A DNA stretch of 64,000 bases from Prorocentrum cordatum (Eukaryota; Sar; Dinophyceae; Prorocentrales; Prorocentraceae). Made by a program: the position numbers and the translations under genes. Location of the stretch: contig CAUYUJ010015282.1 of NCBI GenBank assembly GCA_963575745.1, positions 227,151 through 291,150 of the forward strand, given 5' to 3'. This document shows positions 45,788 through 53,995 of this stretch, one piece after another. Within the stretch, counting starts at the first letter, position 1. Each line of letters opens with the position of its first letter. The notes under the pieces are model-generated. The model searched no databases. It was not told where the DNA came from and was given only the letters and a program-made list of their open reading frames with translations.

Positions 45788-48403
45788 ATCATGATGATGA
45801 TGATGAGGAGGAGGAGGAGGAGGAGGAGGAGGGAAAGGCGGCGGCGGAGGAGGAGGAGGAGGATGAGGAGAGAGCAGGAGGAAGATGAGGCGGAGGAGGA
45901 GGGAGGAGGAGGAGGAGGAGGAGGAGGAGGAGGAGGAGGAGGAGGAGGAGGAGGAGGAGGAGGAGGAGGAGGAGGAGGAGGAGGAGAGGAGGAGGAGGGG
46001 GAGGGGGAGGAGGAAGAGGGGGAGGGGGAGGAGGGGGAGGGGGTTGGGGGAGGGGGAGGGGCCCAAGGAGCAAGGGAGAGGGCCTCATCAAACCCAGGAG
46101 GCCCACGGCCGAGAGCCACGAGCTGCCTCCAACTGCAGGGTATGCTGCACCGGCCTCCACAGCTTTTACCCACAGCGCCAGCACGCCAGGCCTCACCCGC
46201 ACCCACAGACTCGAGGAGATCAGACACGATGCGGCGGATCGAGGGCACTCTCCTCGAGGCCTGCAGTCCAGCCATCCTCTCGGCTCGTCCGACAGCCTGC
46301 TGAGCGCCTGCGAGCCTGACGCGCAGCTGCGGAGCCGGGGGGGCAATTCTCGCTGGAGCCTCCGCCTCCCGTTCCGCAGCCTATCTCGGGGTTCAGCTTG
46401 AGTCTGCCAAGTACGATAGCGCTACCGAACTGCACCTGAGCGACGCAGAAAAACGGGTTCGATTGTGCCGACATAGGCGCGTACGCTGCTCGCGTAAGGT
46501 CGCGCGTGAGCGCCCTTCTTCCCCACGTGGTGTGCCGCGCTGGCGGCCCACAGGAGCAGCCGCGTAAGCTCGCTACGTCATCTCGCGTGCGGTCGCACCG
46601 AGGCGTAAGATCGAGGTCGGTTTTGGGAGGGTACCCCAATGTTCCTCGTGCTCGTTGGTGTTCTTGTGCATCCTGGGGCAGGGTGCCCTCAAGTGTTCTT
46701 CAGTTTGGCTGGTGGAGGGGCTCATGCTCTTGAAGGATGTTCTTCTGTCCTAGGTCCAGCCGCAAGACCCGTTTGTTGATCACCTGGCGTTTAAGAGACG
46801 ATTTTCATTGGAGCGAAGTCGGACGGTGGGACGAGGATAAAGCCGTTCCAGAGCGTTCCTCAGCGCTCTCAGAGCATTCCGGCAGAGCGCTCCGGAACGC
46901 TCGGAGAAGGCCACGGCGCCCGTCCGAGGTATCCTCCAGAGCCGCAGGTTCCCGGAGATTCTCGATTTTGATGGGCCTGTTTTCCACCACCACCATAAGT
47001 TGGAGGGGGGAAGACGGAGGAGGACGAGGAGGAGGAGGAAAAAGAAGAGGGGGAGGAGGACCCCCTTCCCCCTTCAGCTCATGGTCGGCGCACAGGAACC
47101 CGACACCAACACCAAGAAGCCACTAGAAAAGAAAACATTGCAGCCTCTGTTGAATGCCGTCGCCCGTGTCTTCGGGTTCGCGTGTCCAGAGTTGATGAAT
47201 GCCTGCTCTGAGCGCGTGGGAACATAACGGGCCGTCTCCAGTTCCCCAAGTGAGCGTTCGGATTTCCATGGGCCGCGCGAGCCCCGCGGGCCGCGCGAAC
47301 CCAGCCAGCCCCATGAACCCCGCAAGTTCCACAAAGGGCTTCATGGGCCGAACGTGCGCCGCAGCGCGCATAAGCCCAACGCGCCGCGCTGGCCCAGCAT
47401 GCCGCGCGGGCACCATTGGCTCCCTGACTCGTCAGGGCCACATCTGGTTTCTGAGCCTTGGAAACCCCGCGGGCCATGGGAGCCCCGTGGGCCTCAGGGG
47501 CGCCATGAGCTGCATGGGACGTTTCCCTATCATGGAAGCACCGTGGTTTGCGAAGTCGGAGAGCAATGCGAACCATCTCAAGCTTTCTTGGCTTCGTTGG
47601 GTCGCTCAGCCCCCACAGGGAAAGCGCTCCGAACTTTTCCAGTGGCGTCTTGGTGCTGGTGCCGGCTTTCTGTCCCCTGCAACATCACAAAGCCGACACC
47701 AGCACCAAGACCCCCACTGGAACGGCGGCCCCATGTGCGAGCTGAACCCCTCGACGATTTCGGAAGGTTGCCACGGGCTGCGGGCTTGGGTCAAGAGGGG
47801 GCCGCGGTCTTATGCCCAGGCCGCGACGGGCGGCCACCGCCCCCTTTCGCAGAGAGCGGCGGATTCGAACTCGTCGGGCCTTGGTGTCGGGCCAGACGAG
47901 GGTCAGGGATGCGACGCGGGCGGACATAGGGTGGGTGAGGCGTGGGGGGAATGAGAGGGGGGCGGGCGGGCGGGGGTAGGCGTGGTGGAGGGCGGCGGTG
48001 GGGGGAGTGAAGCTTCAGCCATGGGGGATGCCGCAGCCTTCCCTCTTCTTTCCCTCTTCTCCCGAGAGCGCCCTCTAGTTTCGCTTCTCGCTTGCACTTG
48101 TTATTTCCTGCTTTCCCTCCTGCGTGCTGCGCGACGTCTCCCTTCCCCCGTCCCCCTCGCCCACTCTGCGATTCCTCAGGCCAGGGCGGGCTCGCGCTGG
48201 TCCAAAACGCAATTCGACATTTCGTGAAACAAATACTTTCTTGGTGCTGGTGTCGGCTTTTTGTTCTCCCAGGTGGTGGTGGTGGTGGGAAACAGGCCCA
48301 TCAGATGCATCCTCACCCGACTTTGCCCTCGCTCTGCCTTCTTCTTGCGAAGAGCCTGGTGCGACGCGAGGCCGCCTCCGACGCCCTGTCCCGCTTCTCG
48401 GAG
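23783..48403 (+). CDS. M16 family (insulysin-type) metallopeptidase gene, partial, six microexons
   Basis: Six short segments join in phase into 109 codons that match, in order and spacing, the start of the insulin-degrading-enzyme catalytic domain: TRTYQHTVIQNGLQ, DKRSNRAAFAMAVQAGSLDD, AELPGLAHFCEHMLFLGTS, RYPLPDDYRNFMSAHGG, THNAFTAGEVTVYFGEVPYE, AASDALSRFSE. HFCEH is the inverted zinc motif HxxEH of M16 peptidases; the third zinc ligand (a downstream Glu) was not found, so the gene continues past 48.4 kb. Exons: 23783-23830, 26097-26153, 28729-28808, 33116-33159, 43747-43811, 48371-~48403. Introns are 2266, 2575, 4307, 10587 and 4559 bp. Donors are GC in four of five and GT once; every acceptor is AG followed by G. 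N-terminal exons upstream were not identified. Expected role: cytosolic or organellar peptide degradation. Confidence 0.85.
23936..24130. mobile_element. MITE-like element, family B copy 1 (in intron a-b)
   Basis: Terminal inverted repeats: GAGATGGGTATAGAAGAATG... at the left end and ...TGTACCCGTTTTTTCCGTACCC at the right, with inner TGCCCAACA/TGTTGGGCA. The interior has AGAAGGCCGC and CCCAACAGCGGCCGC, shared with 44150-44355. No ORF of its own. Confidence 0.8.
24131..24275 (+). repeat. Dispersed repeat copy K2
   Basis: Shares GTGGGGCCCAGGCCACGCCA with K1 and has ATCCCGATCCCCAC/GTGAGGATCGGGAT dyad ends. It lies directly after MITE B copy 1, so elements are adjacent or nested. Confidence 0.6.
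24276..26096. other. Rest of the first M16 intron, no gene recognised
   Basis: Contains TC and CTC runs (24390-24600), a moderately complex stretch at 24720-25440 without recognisable coding, and a perfect CTC/TCC run at 25515-25575. Nothing else was seen. Confidence 0.5.
25514..25575 (+). repeat. CTC triplet run
   Basis: About 60 bp of CTC with one CAG interruption. It is one of the few arrays with the pyrimidine strand on + inside this gene. Confidence 0.9.
26097..26153 (+). CDS. M16 gene exon b (57 nt)
   Basis: Codes VLNIQDKRSNRAAFAMAVQ, continuing NGLQ|VLN into the A-A-x-x-V core strand. Acceptor GACCAG|GTG, donor GTCCAG|GCGACT. Phase 0. Confidence 0.8.
26154..28728. other. Second M16 intron
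   Basis: Starts GCGACT and ends GAGCAG. 26640-26770 is C/T-rich. 27225-27350 has short TCGA-containing tandem words (CTCGAA, TTGATGCTCGAA). 27534-28060 is GGA then GAT/GCT array. No gene recognised. Confidence 0.6.
27534..28060 (+). repeat. GGA array followed by GAT/GCT array
   Basis: GGA units (27534-27660), GAT-type units with perfect GCT and GATGCT subruns (27790-27960), then GGA again. It lies inside an M16 intron. Confidence 0.95.
28729..28808 (+). CDS. M16 gene exon c with HxxEH zinc motif (80 nt)
   Basis: Codes AGSLDDPAELPGLAHFCEHM followed by LFLGTS. In M16 the two histidines bind zinc and the glutamate is the catalytic base; all are intact. Acceptor GAGCAG|GCG, donor AGCAG|GCGCGC; ends in phase 2. 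A run of 12 G lies about 50 nt upstream. Confidence 0.92.
29709..29872. mobile_element. MITE-like element, family A copy 1
   Basis: Ends GCTTAGGCCGGGCAGATCCC...CTACAGG and CCTGTAGGGGGACATGCCCG...ACCTAACGC are inverted repeats of about 30 bp. The AT-rich interior has its own dyad (CATCGT..ACGATG). About 164 bp long. Confidence 0.8.
30290..31465 (+). repeat. Degenerate GGAGCAA minisatellite
   Basis: The word GGAGCAA, often within AATGGAGCAA or ACTGGAGCAA, recurs dozens of times in three blocks: 30293-30390, 30725-31070 and 31260-31460. Unit length is about 9-18 bp and units are diverged. Between blocks the sequence is complex. No coding frame. Confidence 0.8.
33116..33159 (+). CDS. M16 gene exon d (44 nt)
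   Basis: Completes AG|G to Arg, then YPLPDDYRNFMSAH and the first base of a Gly codon. This matches the KYPxENxYxxFLSxH stretch of insulysins. Acceptor GCGAG|GTACC, donor CATG|GTGGTT, the only GT donor found. A donor three bases later would add one Gly. Confidence 0.85.
33220..34805 (+). repeat. Compound GGA-GAT-GGA array
   Basis: 33220-33615 is GGA/GGGGA, 33620-34378 is GAT with GCT variants, 34379-34495 is GGA and GAG, then mixed GAT/GAG to 34805. All are purine-rich on the sense strand of the host gene. Confidence 0.95.
35180..36190 (+). repeat. GAT-type array with a short GGA lead
   Basis: About 1 kb of diverged GAT units; unit phase changes several times. More diverged than the arrays at 33.6 or 56.8 kb, so probably older. 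Confidence 0.9.
36315..36371 (+). repeat. GA dinucleotide run
   Basis: (GA)n with GGGGG and AAA interruptions. A rare dinucleotide array in a window otherwise dominated by triplets. Confidence 0.95.
36560..36775 (+). repeat. Dispersed repeat G, copy 2
   Basis: Inverse counterpart of 16240-16450; includes CCATGCCAAGAAACACCCTG and GTGGTCGAGCTCCTACTGTA. Confidence 0.7.
37122..37265 (+). repeat. Dispersed repeat E, copy 2
   Basis: Contains GGGAAAGAAACACACACAGAC, GAATCGTCGACTCCCAGGAA, ATTGGAAGTGGGGGGGAAG and GGGCCCCTTCAC in the same order as copy 1. Confidence 0.8.
37595..37665 (+). repeat. Dispersed repeat I, copy 1 (second at 56222-56290)
   Basis: CCGTGCCAGCGCAG preceded by CTGCCTCCAGCAATTCCGCCA; the copy at 56228 reads CTGCCTGCGGCAAGTCCCGC and then CCGTGCCAGCGCAG. 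Confidence 0.6.
37790..38300 (+). repeat. GGGGCCTCTTGG-type degenerate array
   Basis: Short words of the type TCTTGGGGCCTC/GTCTTGGAGCC recur about every 12-15 bp. The embedded longer element GGAAGGCTCGAATTGTCGGT appears at about 38100 and, varied, at 37776 and 38281. Similar arrays are at 54722-55045 and 60655-61135. Confidence 0.75.
38540..38695 (+). repeat. Dispersed repeat E, copy 3
   Basis: GGAGGGAAAGCAACACAGAC, ATCGTCGATCTCCAGGAAAA, GCAGTGGGGGGGATGAC and GGGGCCCCTTAC in family order. Confidence 0.75.
38920..39810 (+). repeat. AT-richer tandem repeat cluster
   Basis: Units share AACTT(T/C)xTTTATC(G/A)CTG(T)GG and GCTTCAGTTCxGTATTAT...TTAAAAGCCGAC, the latter at about 39450 and 39609. 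TTCCTTCAG and GGATGTCTCAAG also repeat. The low GC stands out against its surroundings. No coding frame. Confidence 0.65.
40033..40206. mobile_element. MITE-like element, family A copy 2
   Basis: GTTGGGCGTGTCCCTCTGCA at the left and CCTGTAGGAGGACATGCCCG at the right are inverted repeats that extend outward to about 40 bp with mostly transition differences. The AT-rich interior repeats TTTTTGGCAATTTTT. Confidence 0.82.
40255..40352 (-). mobile_element. Foldback element, family C, 5'-truncated copy
   Basis: One arm only: CAGCGCAGATCCAAGAAATC then CGCGCGGAGCGCCAAAAGTT followed by TATGTTTATG. It is the inverse of the start of copy 2. Confidence 0.7.
41025..41160 (+). repeat. Dispersed repeat H, copy 1 (second at 46480-46625)
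   Basis: Shared words in order: GCGTGAGGCCACGCGTG, GTGCCGCGCTGGCGGCCC, AAGCT(G/C)...CGT...TCTCG. Diverged but collinear over about 130 bp. Confidence 0.6.
41205..41340 (+). repeat. GTT triplet run
   Basis: GTTGTTG units with GTC/GTG variants and a short AT-rich interruption. Open frames here are poly-Val, poly-Leu or poly-Cys artefacts. Confidence 0.9.
41700..42330 (+). pseudogene. Frameshifted fragment of an unnamed protein family
   Basis: Three coding-like pieces follow one another in different frames: TMRIVEMVVRFRLTASREIA (from 41740), then GLPAQLVVAGKRYADQSNGM...FKGRGSPHGHSF (41840-41975), then MMRAGSNKPMGVTAWGLIG...VGSAPRGPVSREFTAWAN (42145-42285). One base too many near 41825 and another break near 42000-42060 separate them. 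From memory the G-R-G-x-P-H-x-H and G-x-A-P-x-G-x-L/V-x-R-E patterns recall a repetitive family of unknown function in dinoflagellate genomes; this is unverified. It sits inside the fourth M16 intron on the same strand. No introns are evident, which suggests a retrocopy. Confidence 0.5.
42930..43450 (-). repeat. Dispersed repeat F, copy 2 (inverted)
   Basis: Read on -, it has TTCGCGGGACTTCAACGCCG followed by tandem units with GGCGCGAGAGCGACAGCCAA. This is the same order as 22330-22890 read on +. The two copies lie 20 kb apart. Confidence 0.65.
43747..43811 (+). CDS. M16 gene exon e (65 nt)
   Basis: Codes (G)GTHNAFTAGEVTVYFGEVPYE, the N-A-F-T substrate-binding strand typical of M16. Acceptor CCGCAG|GCG, donor TACGAG|GCTGCG. 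Phase 1 in, phase 0 out. Confidence 0.88.
44150..44355. mobile_element. MITE-like element, family B copy 2, flanked by a direct repeat
   Basis: Ends AAATTGGGCACGGAAAG and CATTCCCGTACCCATTGCGG are inverted repeats, with inner TGTTGGGCA. The interior AGAAGGCCGCTTGCCCAACA is shared with copy 1. GTTACGGTCGGAGTGAGGCG (44101) and GTTACGGTTGGAGCGAAGCG (44369) form a direct repeat just outside. Confidence 0.75.
45299..45470. mobile_element. MITE-like element, family A copy 3
   Basis: GTTCGGTCGGGCATGTTACT at the left and CCTGTAGAGGGACACGCCCG at the right are inverted repeats. The AT-rich interior includes a TCGAATTTTCGA dyad. About 172 bp. Confidence 0.8.
45617..45720 (+). repeat. Repeat D, copy 1 (104 bp)
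   Basis: By eye it differs from 49789-49892 at three positions out of 104. Both copies are immediately followed by GGA repeat. It contains GCCTCAGCAGGCCCCCCGAG. Confidence 0.95.
45715..46055 (+). repeat. GGA array with a short GCT/GAT insert
   Basis: GGA and GGGGA units; a GCT/GAT block lies at 45750-45805. The longest near-perfect GGA stretch is about 45900-45985. Confidence 0.95.
46480..46625 (+). repeat. Dispersed repeat H, copy 2
   Basis: GTGTGCCGCGCTGGCGGCCC with flanks collinear with 41025-41160. Confidence 0.6.
46968..48312. mobile_element. Nested foldback cluster
   Basis: Outer pair: GATGGGCCTGTTTTCCACCA (46971) and the inverse GTGGTGGTGGGAAACAGGCCC (about 48278-48298). Next pair: CCCGACACCAACACCAAGAA (47099) and the inverse TTCTTGGTGCTGGTGTCGGC (48238). 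At the centre a tight hairpin (47639-47720) has about 32 nearly perfect base pairs built of the same GGTGCTGGTGTCGGCTTT word. The interior has codon-like but unrecognised frames. Confidence 0.7.
47639..47720. repeat. Long perfect-type hairpin
   Basis: CCAGTGGCGTCTTGGTGCTG pairs with CAGCACCAAGACCCCCACTG; the pairing continues through GGTGCCGGCTTT/AAAGCCGACACC to a loop of about 17 nt. About 30 pairs with three or four irregularities. Confidence 0.88.
48371..48403 (+). CDS. M16 gene exon f (about 33 nt, 3' edge uncertain)
   Basis: Codes AASDALSRFSE, which aligns with the helix ending in A-L-D-R-F-A of insulysins. Acceptor GACGCGAG|GCC follows the AG|G rule. The donor is unclear: TCG|GAGCC would be a GA donor, or the exon runs a few bases further. 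The next exon, expected to begin with a phenylalanine pair, was not found. Confidence 0.65.
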
Positions 48404-48479
48404 CCCCGCGCCCCGGGCGGCCCGCGCGGCCGCGGCGGGGGGGGGAGCGGCCGCAGCAGGCCAGAGGGGAGGGTCGTCG

Positions 48480-48650
48480 TCGTCGGCGTCGAGTCGTCGA
48501 GTTGTCGAGTCGTCGAGTCGTCGTCGTCGTCGGTGTCGGCGTCGGCGTCGTCGTCGGCGTCGTGGTCTAGTTAGTCGTTGCGTCGTCGCCGTTGCCGAGT
48601 CGTCGTCGTGGTCGTCGTCGTCGTCGTGGCTGCCGCCGCCGCAGCTAGCT
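48480..48650 (+). repeat. GTC triplet array
   Basis: GTCGTC units with TCGAGTCGTCGAGTTG blocks, starting about 80 bp after the last recognised M16 exon. Confidence 0.9.
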
Positions 48651-51040
48651 CGGCGACGACGACGAAGAGCAGGCTGGTTGGAGTCGAGGAGGCGCAGACA
48701 TTTGAGGACGCCCGGATCAGCGACGTGTCCCGTTTCCACATGAAACCTGCGCGCTCCGACACCAGATCGGGCGGCGCTGGCTCCATGTTTCGGGGGTGCC
48801 TCCCCGATCCACGGATCTTGCGACCACGCGCCAGATTCACGGATCCCCGATCCACGCGCGCCCGATGGAGGGAGAAGGAAGATTTCGGAGAGGGGGGCAG
48901 GAAGGGGGGGCAGAGGAGGAGCAGGATGGAGGGTGACGGGCGGAGGGGCGCCCCCATGGCATGCACAAGGCAGAGGAGGGATGGAGGGGGGGAAGGGGGA
49001 GGAGGGAGGCAGGGGAGCGGCGGAGGGTAAGAGCGGGGGTGAGGGCGGAGGACGTGGAGGAAGATAGGAGGGGGGGATCCGGTGGAGGGAAGACCGGGGC
49101 GTAGGGGGGAGGAGGAAGAGGAGATGGATGAAGGTGGCGGGGGGAAGTGCGGGGTAAGGGGCGAGGACGCAGAGGGAGATAGGACGGGGGGATCAAGTAG
49201 AGGGAAGACCGGAGCGTAGGGGGGAGGAGGAAGATGAGATGGATGAAGGTGGAGGAGGTGGAGGGAGGGAGAGAGGGGAGGGAGGAGGGAACAGACGACC
49301 GTGGATGGAGAAACAAAGAGGTAGGGGGAGCACGGAAGCGGAGGGAGGAGGGAGGCGAAGGGGGGGAGGAGGAGAAGGAGGGAAGAAGAAGGTGGAGGGA
49401 GGAGGCGGTAGTGTTGGGAAGAGGAGGGATGAGAACAGCCAGGAAGCTGGGCATTGGCGTACACATAATTGCTTACACGGTCGAAGGTCCGCCCTGGCTG
49501 TGTGTGTCGGCGCTAGGCCCCCTCCTTGCGCGCGCATCGCGCCGGCGGGGACGCCGCTTAAGGCGCCGCCAAGGGTGGTCAGCGCCGGCCGAAGAATCCG
49601 CGGAGCCCTCCGAAAGCTGATGTTTAGTAGTGCAAGGGAGGGGGGGGGGGGGGCAGGATGGAACGGAAGGTGCTGAGGAGGAGGAGGAGGTGGAGGGATT
49701 CATGGAAAGACGAGGTGGATCGAGGAGATGGAGGAGTGGGAAGAGGAGGAGGAGGAGGAGGAGGAGGAGGTAACCAAGGCCTTGAGCTGCGCACAATACA
49801 GTCCCCCCAGGTAGTCCACGATGGTCTGAACATATTCCCCGAATAGTCCCGGCTGGCCTCAGCAGGCCCCCCGAGCAGTCCGGGGCGAGGAGGACGAGGA
49901 GGAGGAGGAGGGGGAGGAGGAACAGGAGGAGGAATGGGGAAGGGGGGAGCGGGTGGGATGAGGCATGGCAGCCGCGCCGACGCGCCATGTGCTCCTCGCG
50001 CTGTCGCGTCCTGAGCTCTGGGTGGGGCCACCACTTCCAGCGGCGCCCAGAGCAATCACCACCCCTTCTCTCTTCAATACCAGGGGCGATGACGTCCCAT
50101 CCTACTTCCTACTTTAGCCCTGATCGCCAGAGAGAATTTCGAGCACCAAGAATGTACCGAAAATGTAGGATTTTCACGTGTCGGGCCCTGGGAGGCGATA
50201 CTCGCTCGACACTGTTCTGGTACTTTTCTCTGGCTGCTCCTGGGAGTCATTTCTGGGATGTGGTCCTGAAGTGCGATGGGAACCACATGAGACCAGGGTG
50301 CGAACGTCTCACCGTCGCGACGACGCCCTGGTTGTTTCCCGACACCGCGCGGATGGATCAACCTGGAACAGCGCGCAGCGGAAATCGTTCATTGCGGGCG
50401 GGTTCCTGCCGCCCGAGCCGGAGTGGCATTCTCTCATTCGAAGGACAGGGGCTTCATGGGTCCCGGAGACGGCAGGGCCGTTGGTCAGCCACGCGCAGAG
50501 GGGGGTGGGGGGGAGGGGGGAGGGCTTCTTAGAAACACCCCTGCTTCTTAGAAGGCGCGGGCCTGATCTATAGATGTAAGGCCGGCGCCTTCTAAGGAGC
50601 AGCATCCTTCTAAGAAGACCTCCCCACTCCCTCCCCCCCTTGTGCGCGCCGCCATTTTCACCGTTTCCGAGAAAGTGTCTCTTGAAAATGGAAGCGGCAA
50701 CAAAACGGCGACCAGAAACGGCAGAGCAATTGCTCCAGGATTGGAGCCGGAGCTGGAAGCGGTAAAGAAATGGCGACGGAACCGGTAAAAAAAACAGCGT
50801 CGGAACTGTCATCAAGAAGGCAAAATGGAATCGGTAAGAAACAACGGCCCTGTCGTTTCCAGGGCCCGCTAAGGTCCAGCGGCCTTCGGCCTATCCCTCC
50901 GCCTTGACGCTGATCGGGGACCATGGGCCTCCGTCGGGGCCTCTCGGAGGCCTCTTCGCTGAGACCGAGCACGAGCCATCGCCCAGTTTCTTCCAAGGCT
51001 GCTGTGCTTGCCCCCGCTCACACGACGAGGAGGACGAGGG
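48651..51040. other. No gene recognised
   Basis: 48880-49450 is purine-rich with a repeated GGAGGAAGATGAGATGGATG-type block (49108 and 49224) inside about 120-bp units. 50500-50620 has dyads built of CTTCTTAGAAGGCGC and its inverse. 50640-50870 repeats AAxGGxAxCGGTAA-type words. No coding motif was seen; a small exon could be hidden. Confidence 0.4.
49789..49892 (+). repeat. Repeat D, copy 2 (104 bp)
   Basis: Near-identical to 45617-45720 and likewise followed by GGA units. Here it is also preceded by them. Confidence 0.95.
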
Positions 51041-51104
51041 ATAATGATGATGCTGCTGGTTCTGGTGATGGTGATGGTAATGGTGATGATGATGGTGATG
51101 ATCT

Positions 51105-51140
<36 letters not shown>

Positions 51141-51298
51141 GGATGATCATGACGTTGCTGGTGACGATGTTGCTGACATCGATGCTAGTGCTGATGATGA
51201 GGCGGAGGATGATGCAGGGGATTTGATGATGATGACGATGATGACGATGATCGTGAAGTAGATCATGATGGTGATGATGATGATGTTGATGTTGATGC

Positions 51299-51336
<38 letters not shown>

Positions 51337-51644
51337 TTGATCATGATGATGGTGATGATGCTGATGATGATGATATGATGTTGGGAATGTTTATGATGTT
51401 AAGAATACGCTAATTGTAATGATGATGATGGTGATGATGATGCTGATGATGCTGATGATGGTGCTGGTGATGACGATGATGACGATGCTGCTGACTCTGA
51501 TGCTGATGCTAATGATGATGACGTGGTTGATGATGCTTGGGATCATGATGATGTTGATGGTGCTTAAGAAAATATTATGGTGACGATGCGATGATTGTGA
51601 TGATGATGCTGGCCATGATGATGAGGCTGAAACTGATGATGATT

Positions 51645-51677
<33 letters not shown>

Positions 51678-51853
51678 GCGATGCTGCTGGCACTGATGCT
51701 GATGTTGATGCTGGGGATTGGATGATAATGGTGAAGCAGATAGTGCTGGTGACCATGACGGTTGTCATGATGATGATGGTTGTGATGATGATGTTGTGAA
51801 GATGGTGACGCTGATGATGATGATGTTGATGATGATGCCGATGATGAGCCATC

Positions 51854-51891
<38 letters not shown>

Positions 51892-53959
51892 GTGATGGTG
51901 GTGACGATGCTGTTGAAACTGATGTTGATGCTGATGATGATGAGGCGGATGATGATGCTGGGGATTCTGATCCAGATGATGAACAAGATCGTGATGGTGA
52001 TGATGATGGTGATGCTGATGATGGTGGTGATGATGATTATGCTGACAATGATGATTGGGCTGATGGTAGTGATGATGACGATGATGATGCTACTGAAGAT
52101 GTTGCTGATGATGACAATGCTTCTGACACTGATGCTGATGCTGCTGATGACCACGTCGATGCTGCTGACACTGATGCTGGTGCTGATGCTGACGACGAGT
52201 CTCATGATGATCACGATGAATCAGGTAATGATGATGCAGATGATACTGATGCTGCTGCCGATGATGATGATGATTCCTATGACGATGATGATGCTGATGA
52301 TGACGACGCGGATGATGATGCTGACGAAGGTGATGATGAAGAAGAGGATAATGTTGATGATGGTGATGATGATGATGATGAGGTTGATGTTGATGAACCT
52401 GATCATGATCCTGATGGCGGTGGTGATGATGATGATGACGACGATGATGCTGACACTGATGCTCATGATGGTGTTGATGACTCGGATGATGATGCTGGGG
52501 AAATTGATGATGCTGATGATGATGAGGATGATGGTGACGATGCTGCTGAAACTGATGCTGCTGCTGATGATGATAACGCGGATTATGATGCTGGGGATTC
52601 TGACCCAGATGATGAACAAGATCGTGATGGTGATGATGTTGGTGATGCTAATGATGGTGGTGATGATGATTATGCTGACAATGATGATGGAGCTGATGGT
52701 AGTGATGATAACGATCATGATGCAACTGAAGATGTTGATGATGATGATGATGACGATGCTGCTGACACTGATGCTGATGCTGATGATGACGACGTCGATG
52801 CTGCTGACACTGATACTGGTGCTGATTTCGACGACGAGTCCCATGATGATCACGATGAATCAGATAATGATGATGCAGATGATACTGATGCTGCTGCCGA
52901 CGATGATGATTCCTATGACGATGATGATGCTGATGATGACGACGCGGACGATGATGCCGACGATGGTGATGATGAACAAAAAGATAATGTTGATGATGAT
53001 AGTGATGATGATGATGCTGATGTTGATGAAACTGATCAGGATCCTGATGGCGATGGTGGTGATTATGATGATGACGACGATGATGCTGACACTGATGCTG
53101 ATGATGGTGATGATGACGCGGATGATGATGCTGGGGAAATTGATGATGATGATGTTGAAGATGATGGTGATGATGATGATGATGGTGGTGATGATGATGA
53201 TGAACCTTATGATGATGTTGATGATGGTGATGACGATGCTGCTGACATAGGGACTATGATGATGTTGATGATGGTGATGATTGTGATGATGCTGATGCTG
53301 ATGCTGTTGATGACGATGCTGCTGACTCTGATGCTGATGCTGATGATGATGACGCGGGAGATGATGCTTGGGCCTTTGTTGGTGATGGTCATTAAGACGG
53401 TAATGGTGATGAGGAGGAAGAGGCCGACGATGATGATTATGATGATGGTGGTATTGCTGATGATGAGAATGATGCTGATGATGCTAACTTTGCTGCTGAC
53501 ACTGACGCTGATGTTGATGACTATGTACGCGGATGATGTTGCTTGGTTTTCAGATGGTAGTGATGAAGAAAATGATGATGATGATGATGATGATGCTGAT
53601 GATGATGATGATGGTGGTGGTGATGATGATGATGATGGGTGTGATGTTAATGATGTTGATGATGATGATGGCGATGCTGATGATGATGATGATGCTCACG
53701 ACATTGTTGACACTGATGCTGATGTTGATGGTGATGATGCGGATGATGGTTATGATCGTGGAGGCGATGATGATGCTGATGATTATGATGATGACGGCGC
53801 TGCTGTTACTGATGCTGATGATGATGACGACGCGGATGGTGATGCTTTGGATTATGATGATGATGATGAGGAAGAAGATGATGTTGTTCATGATGCTGGT
53901 GATGACGAGCATGACGAAAGTGATGAGGCTGATGATGATGCTGATGATGATGATGATGG

Positions 53960-53995
<36 letters not shown>

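Larger units (their letters stand above)
43812..48370. other. Fifth M16 intron
   Basis: Starts GCTGCG and ends ACGCGAG. It contains MITE B copy 2, MITE A copy 3, repeat D copy 1, a GGA array, repeat H copy 2 and the foldback cluster 46968-48310. No gene recognised. Confidence 0.65.

Noticed and set aside
45532-46346. Proline- and serine-rich frames on - strand
   Set aside because: Shadow of the GGA array between 45715 and 46055.
51718-53250. 510-codon methionine-rich frame
   Set aside because: It is the ATG phase of the GAT array. Composition is almost only Met, Leu and Val with no domain; the overlapping Asp frame is equally open.
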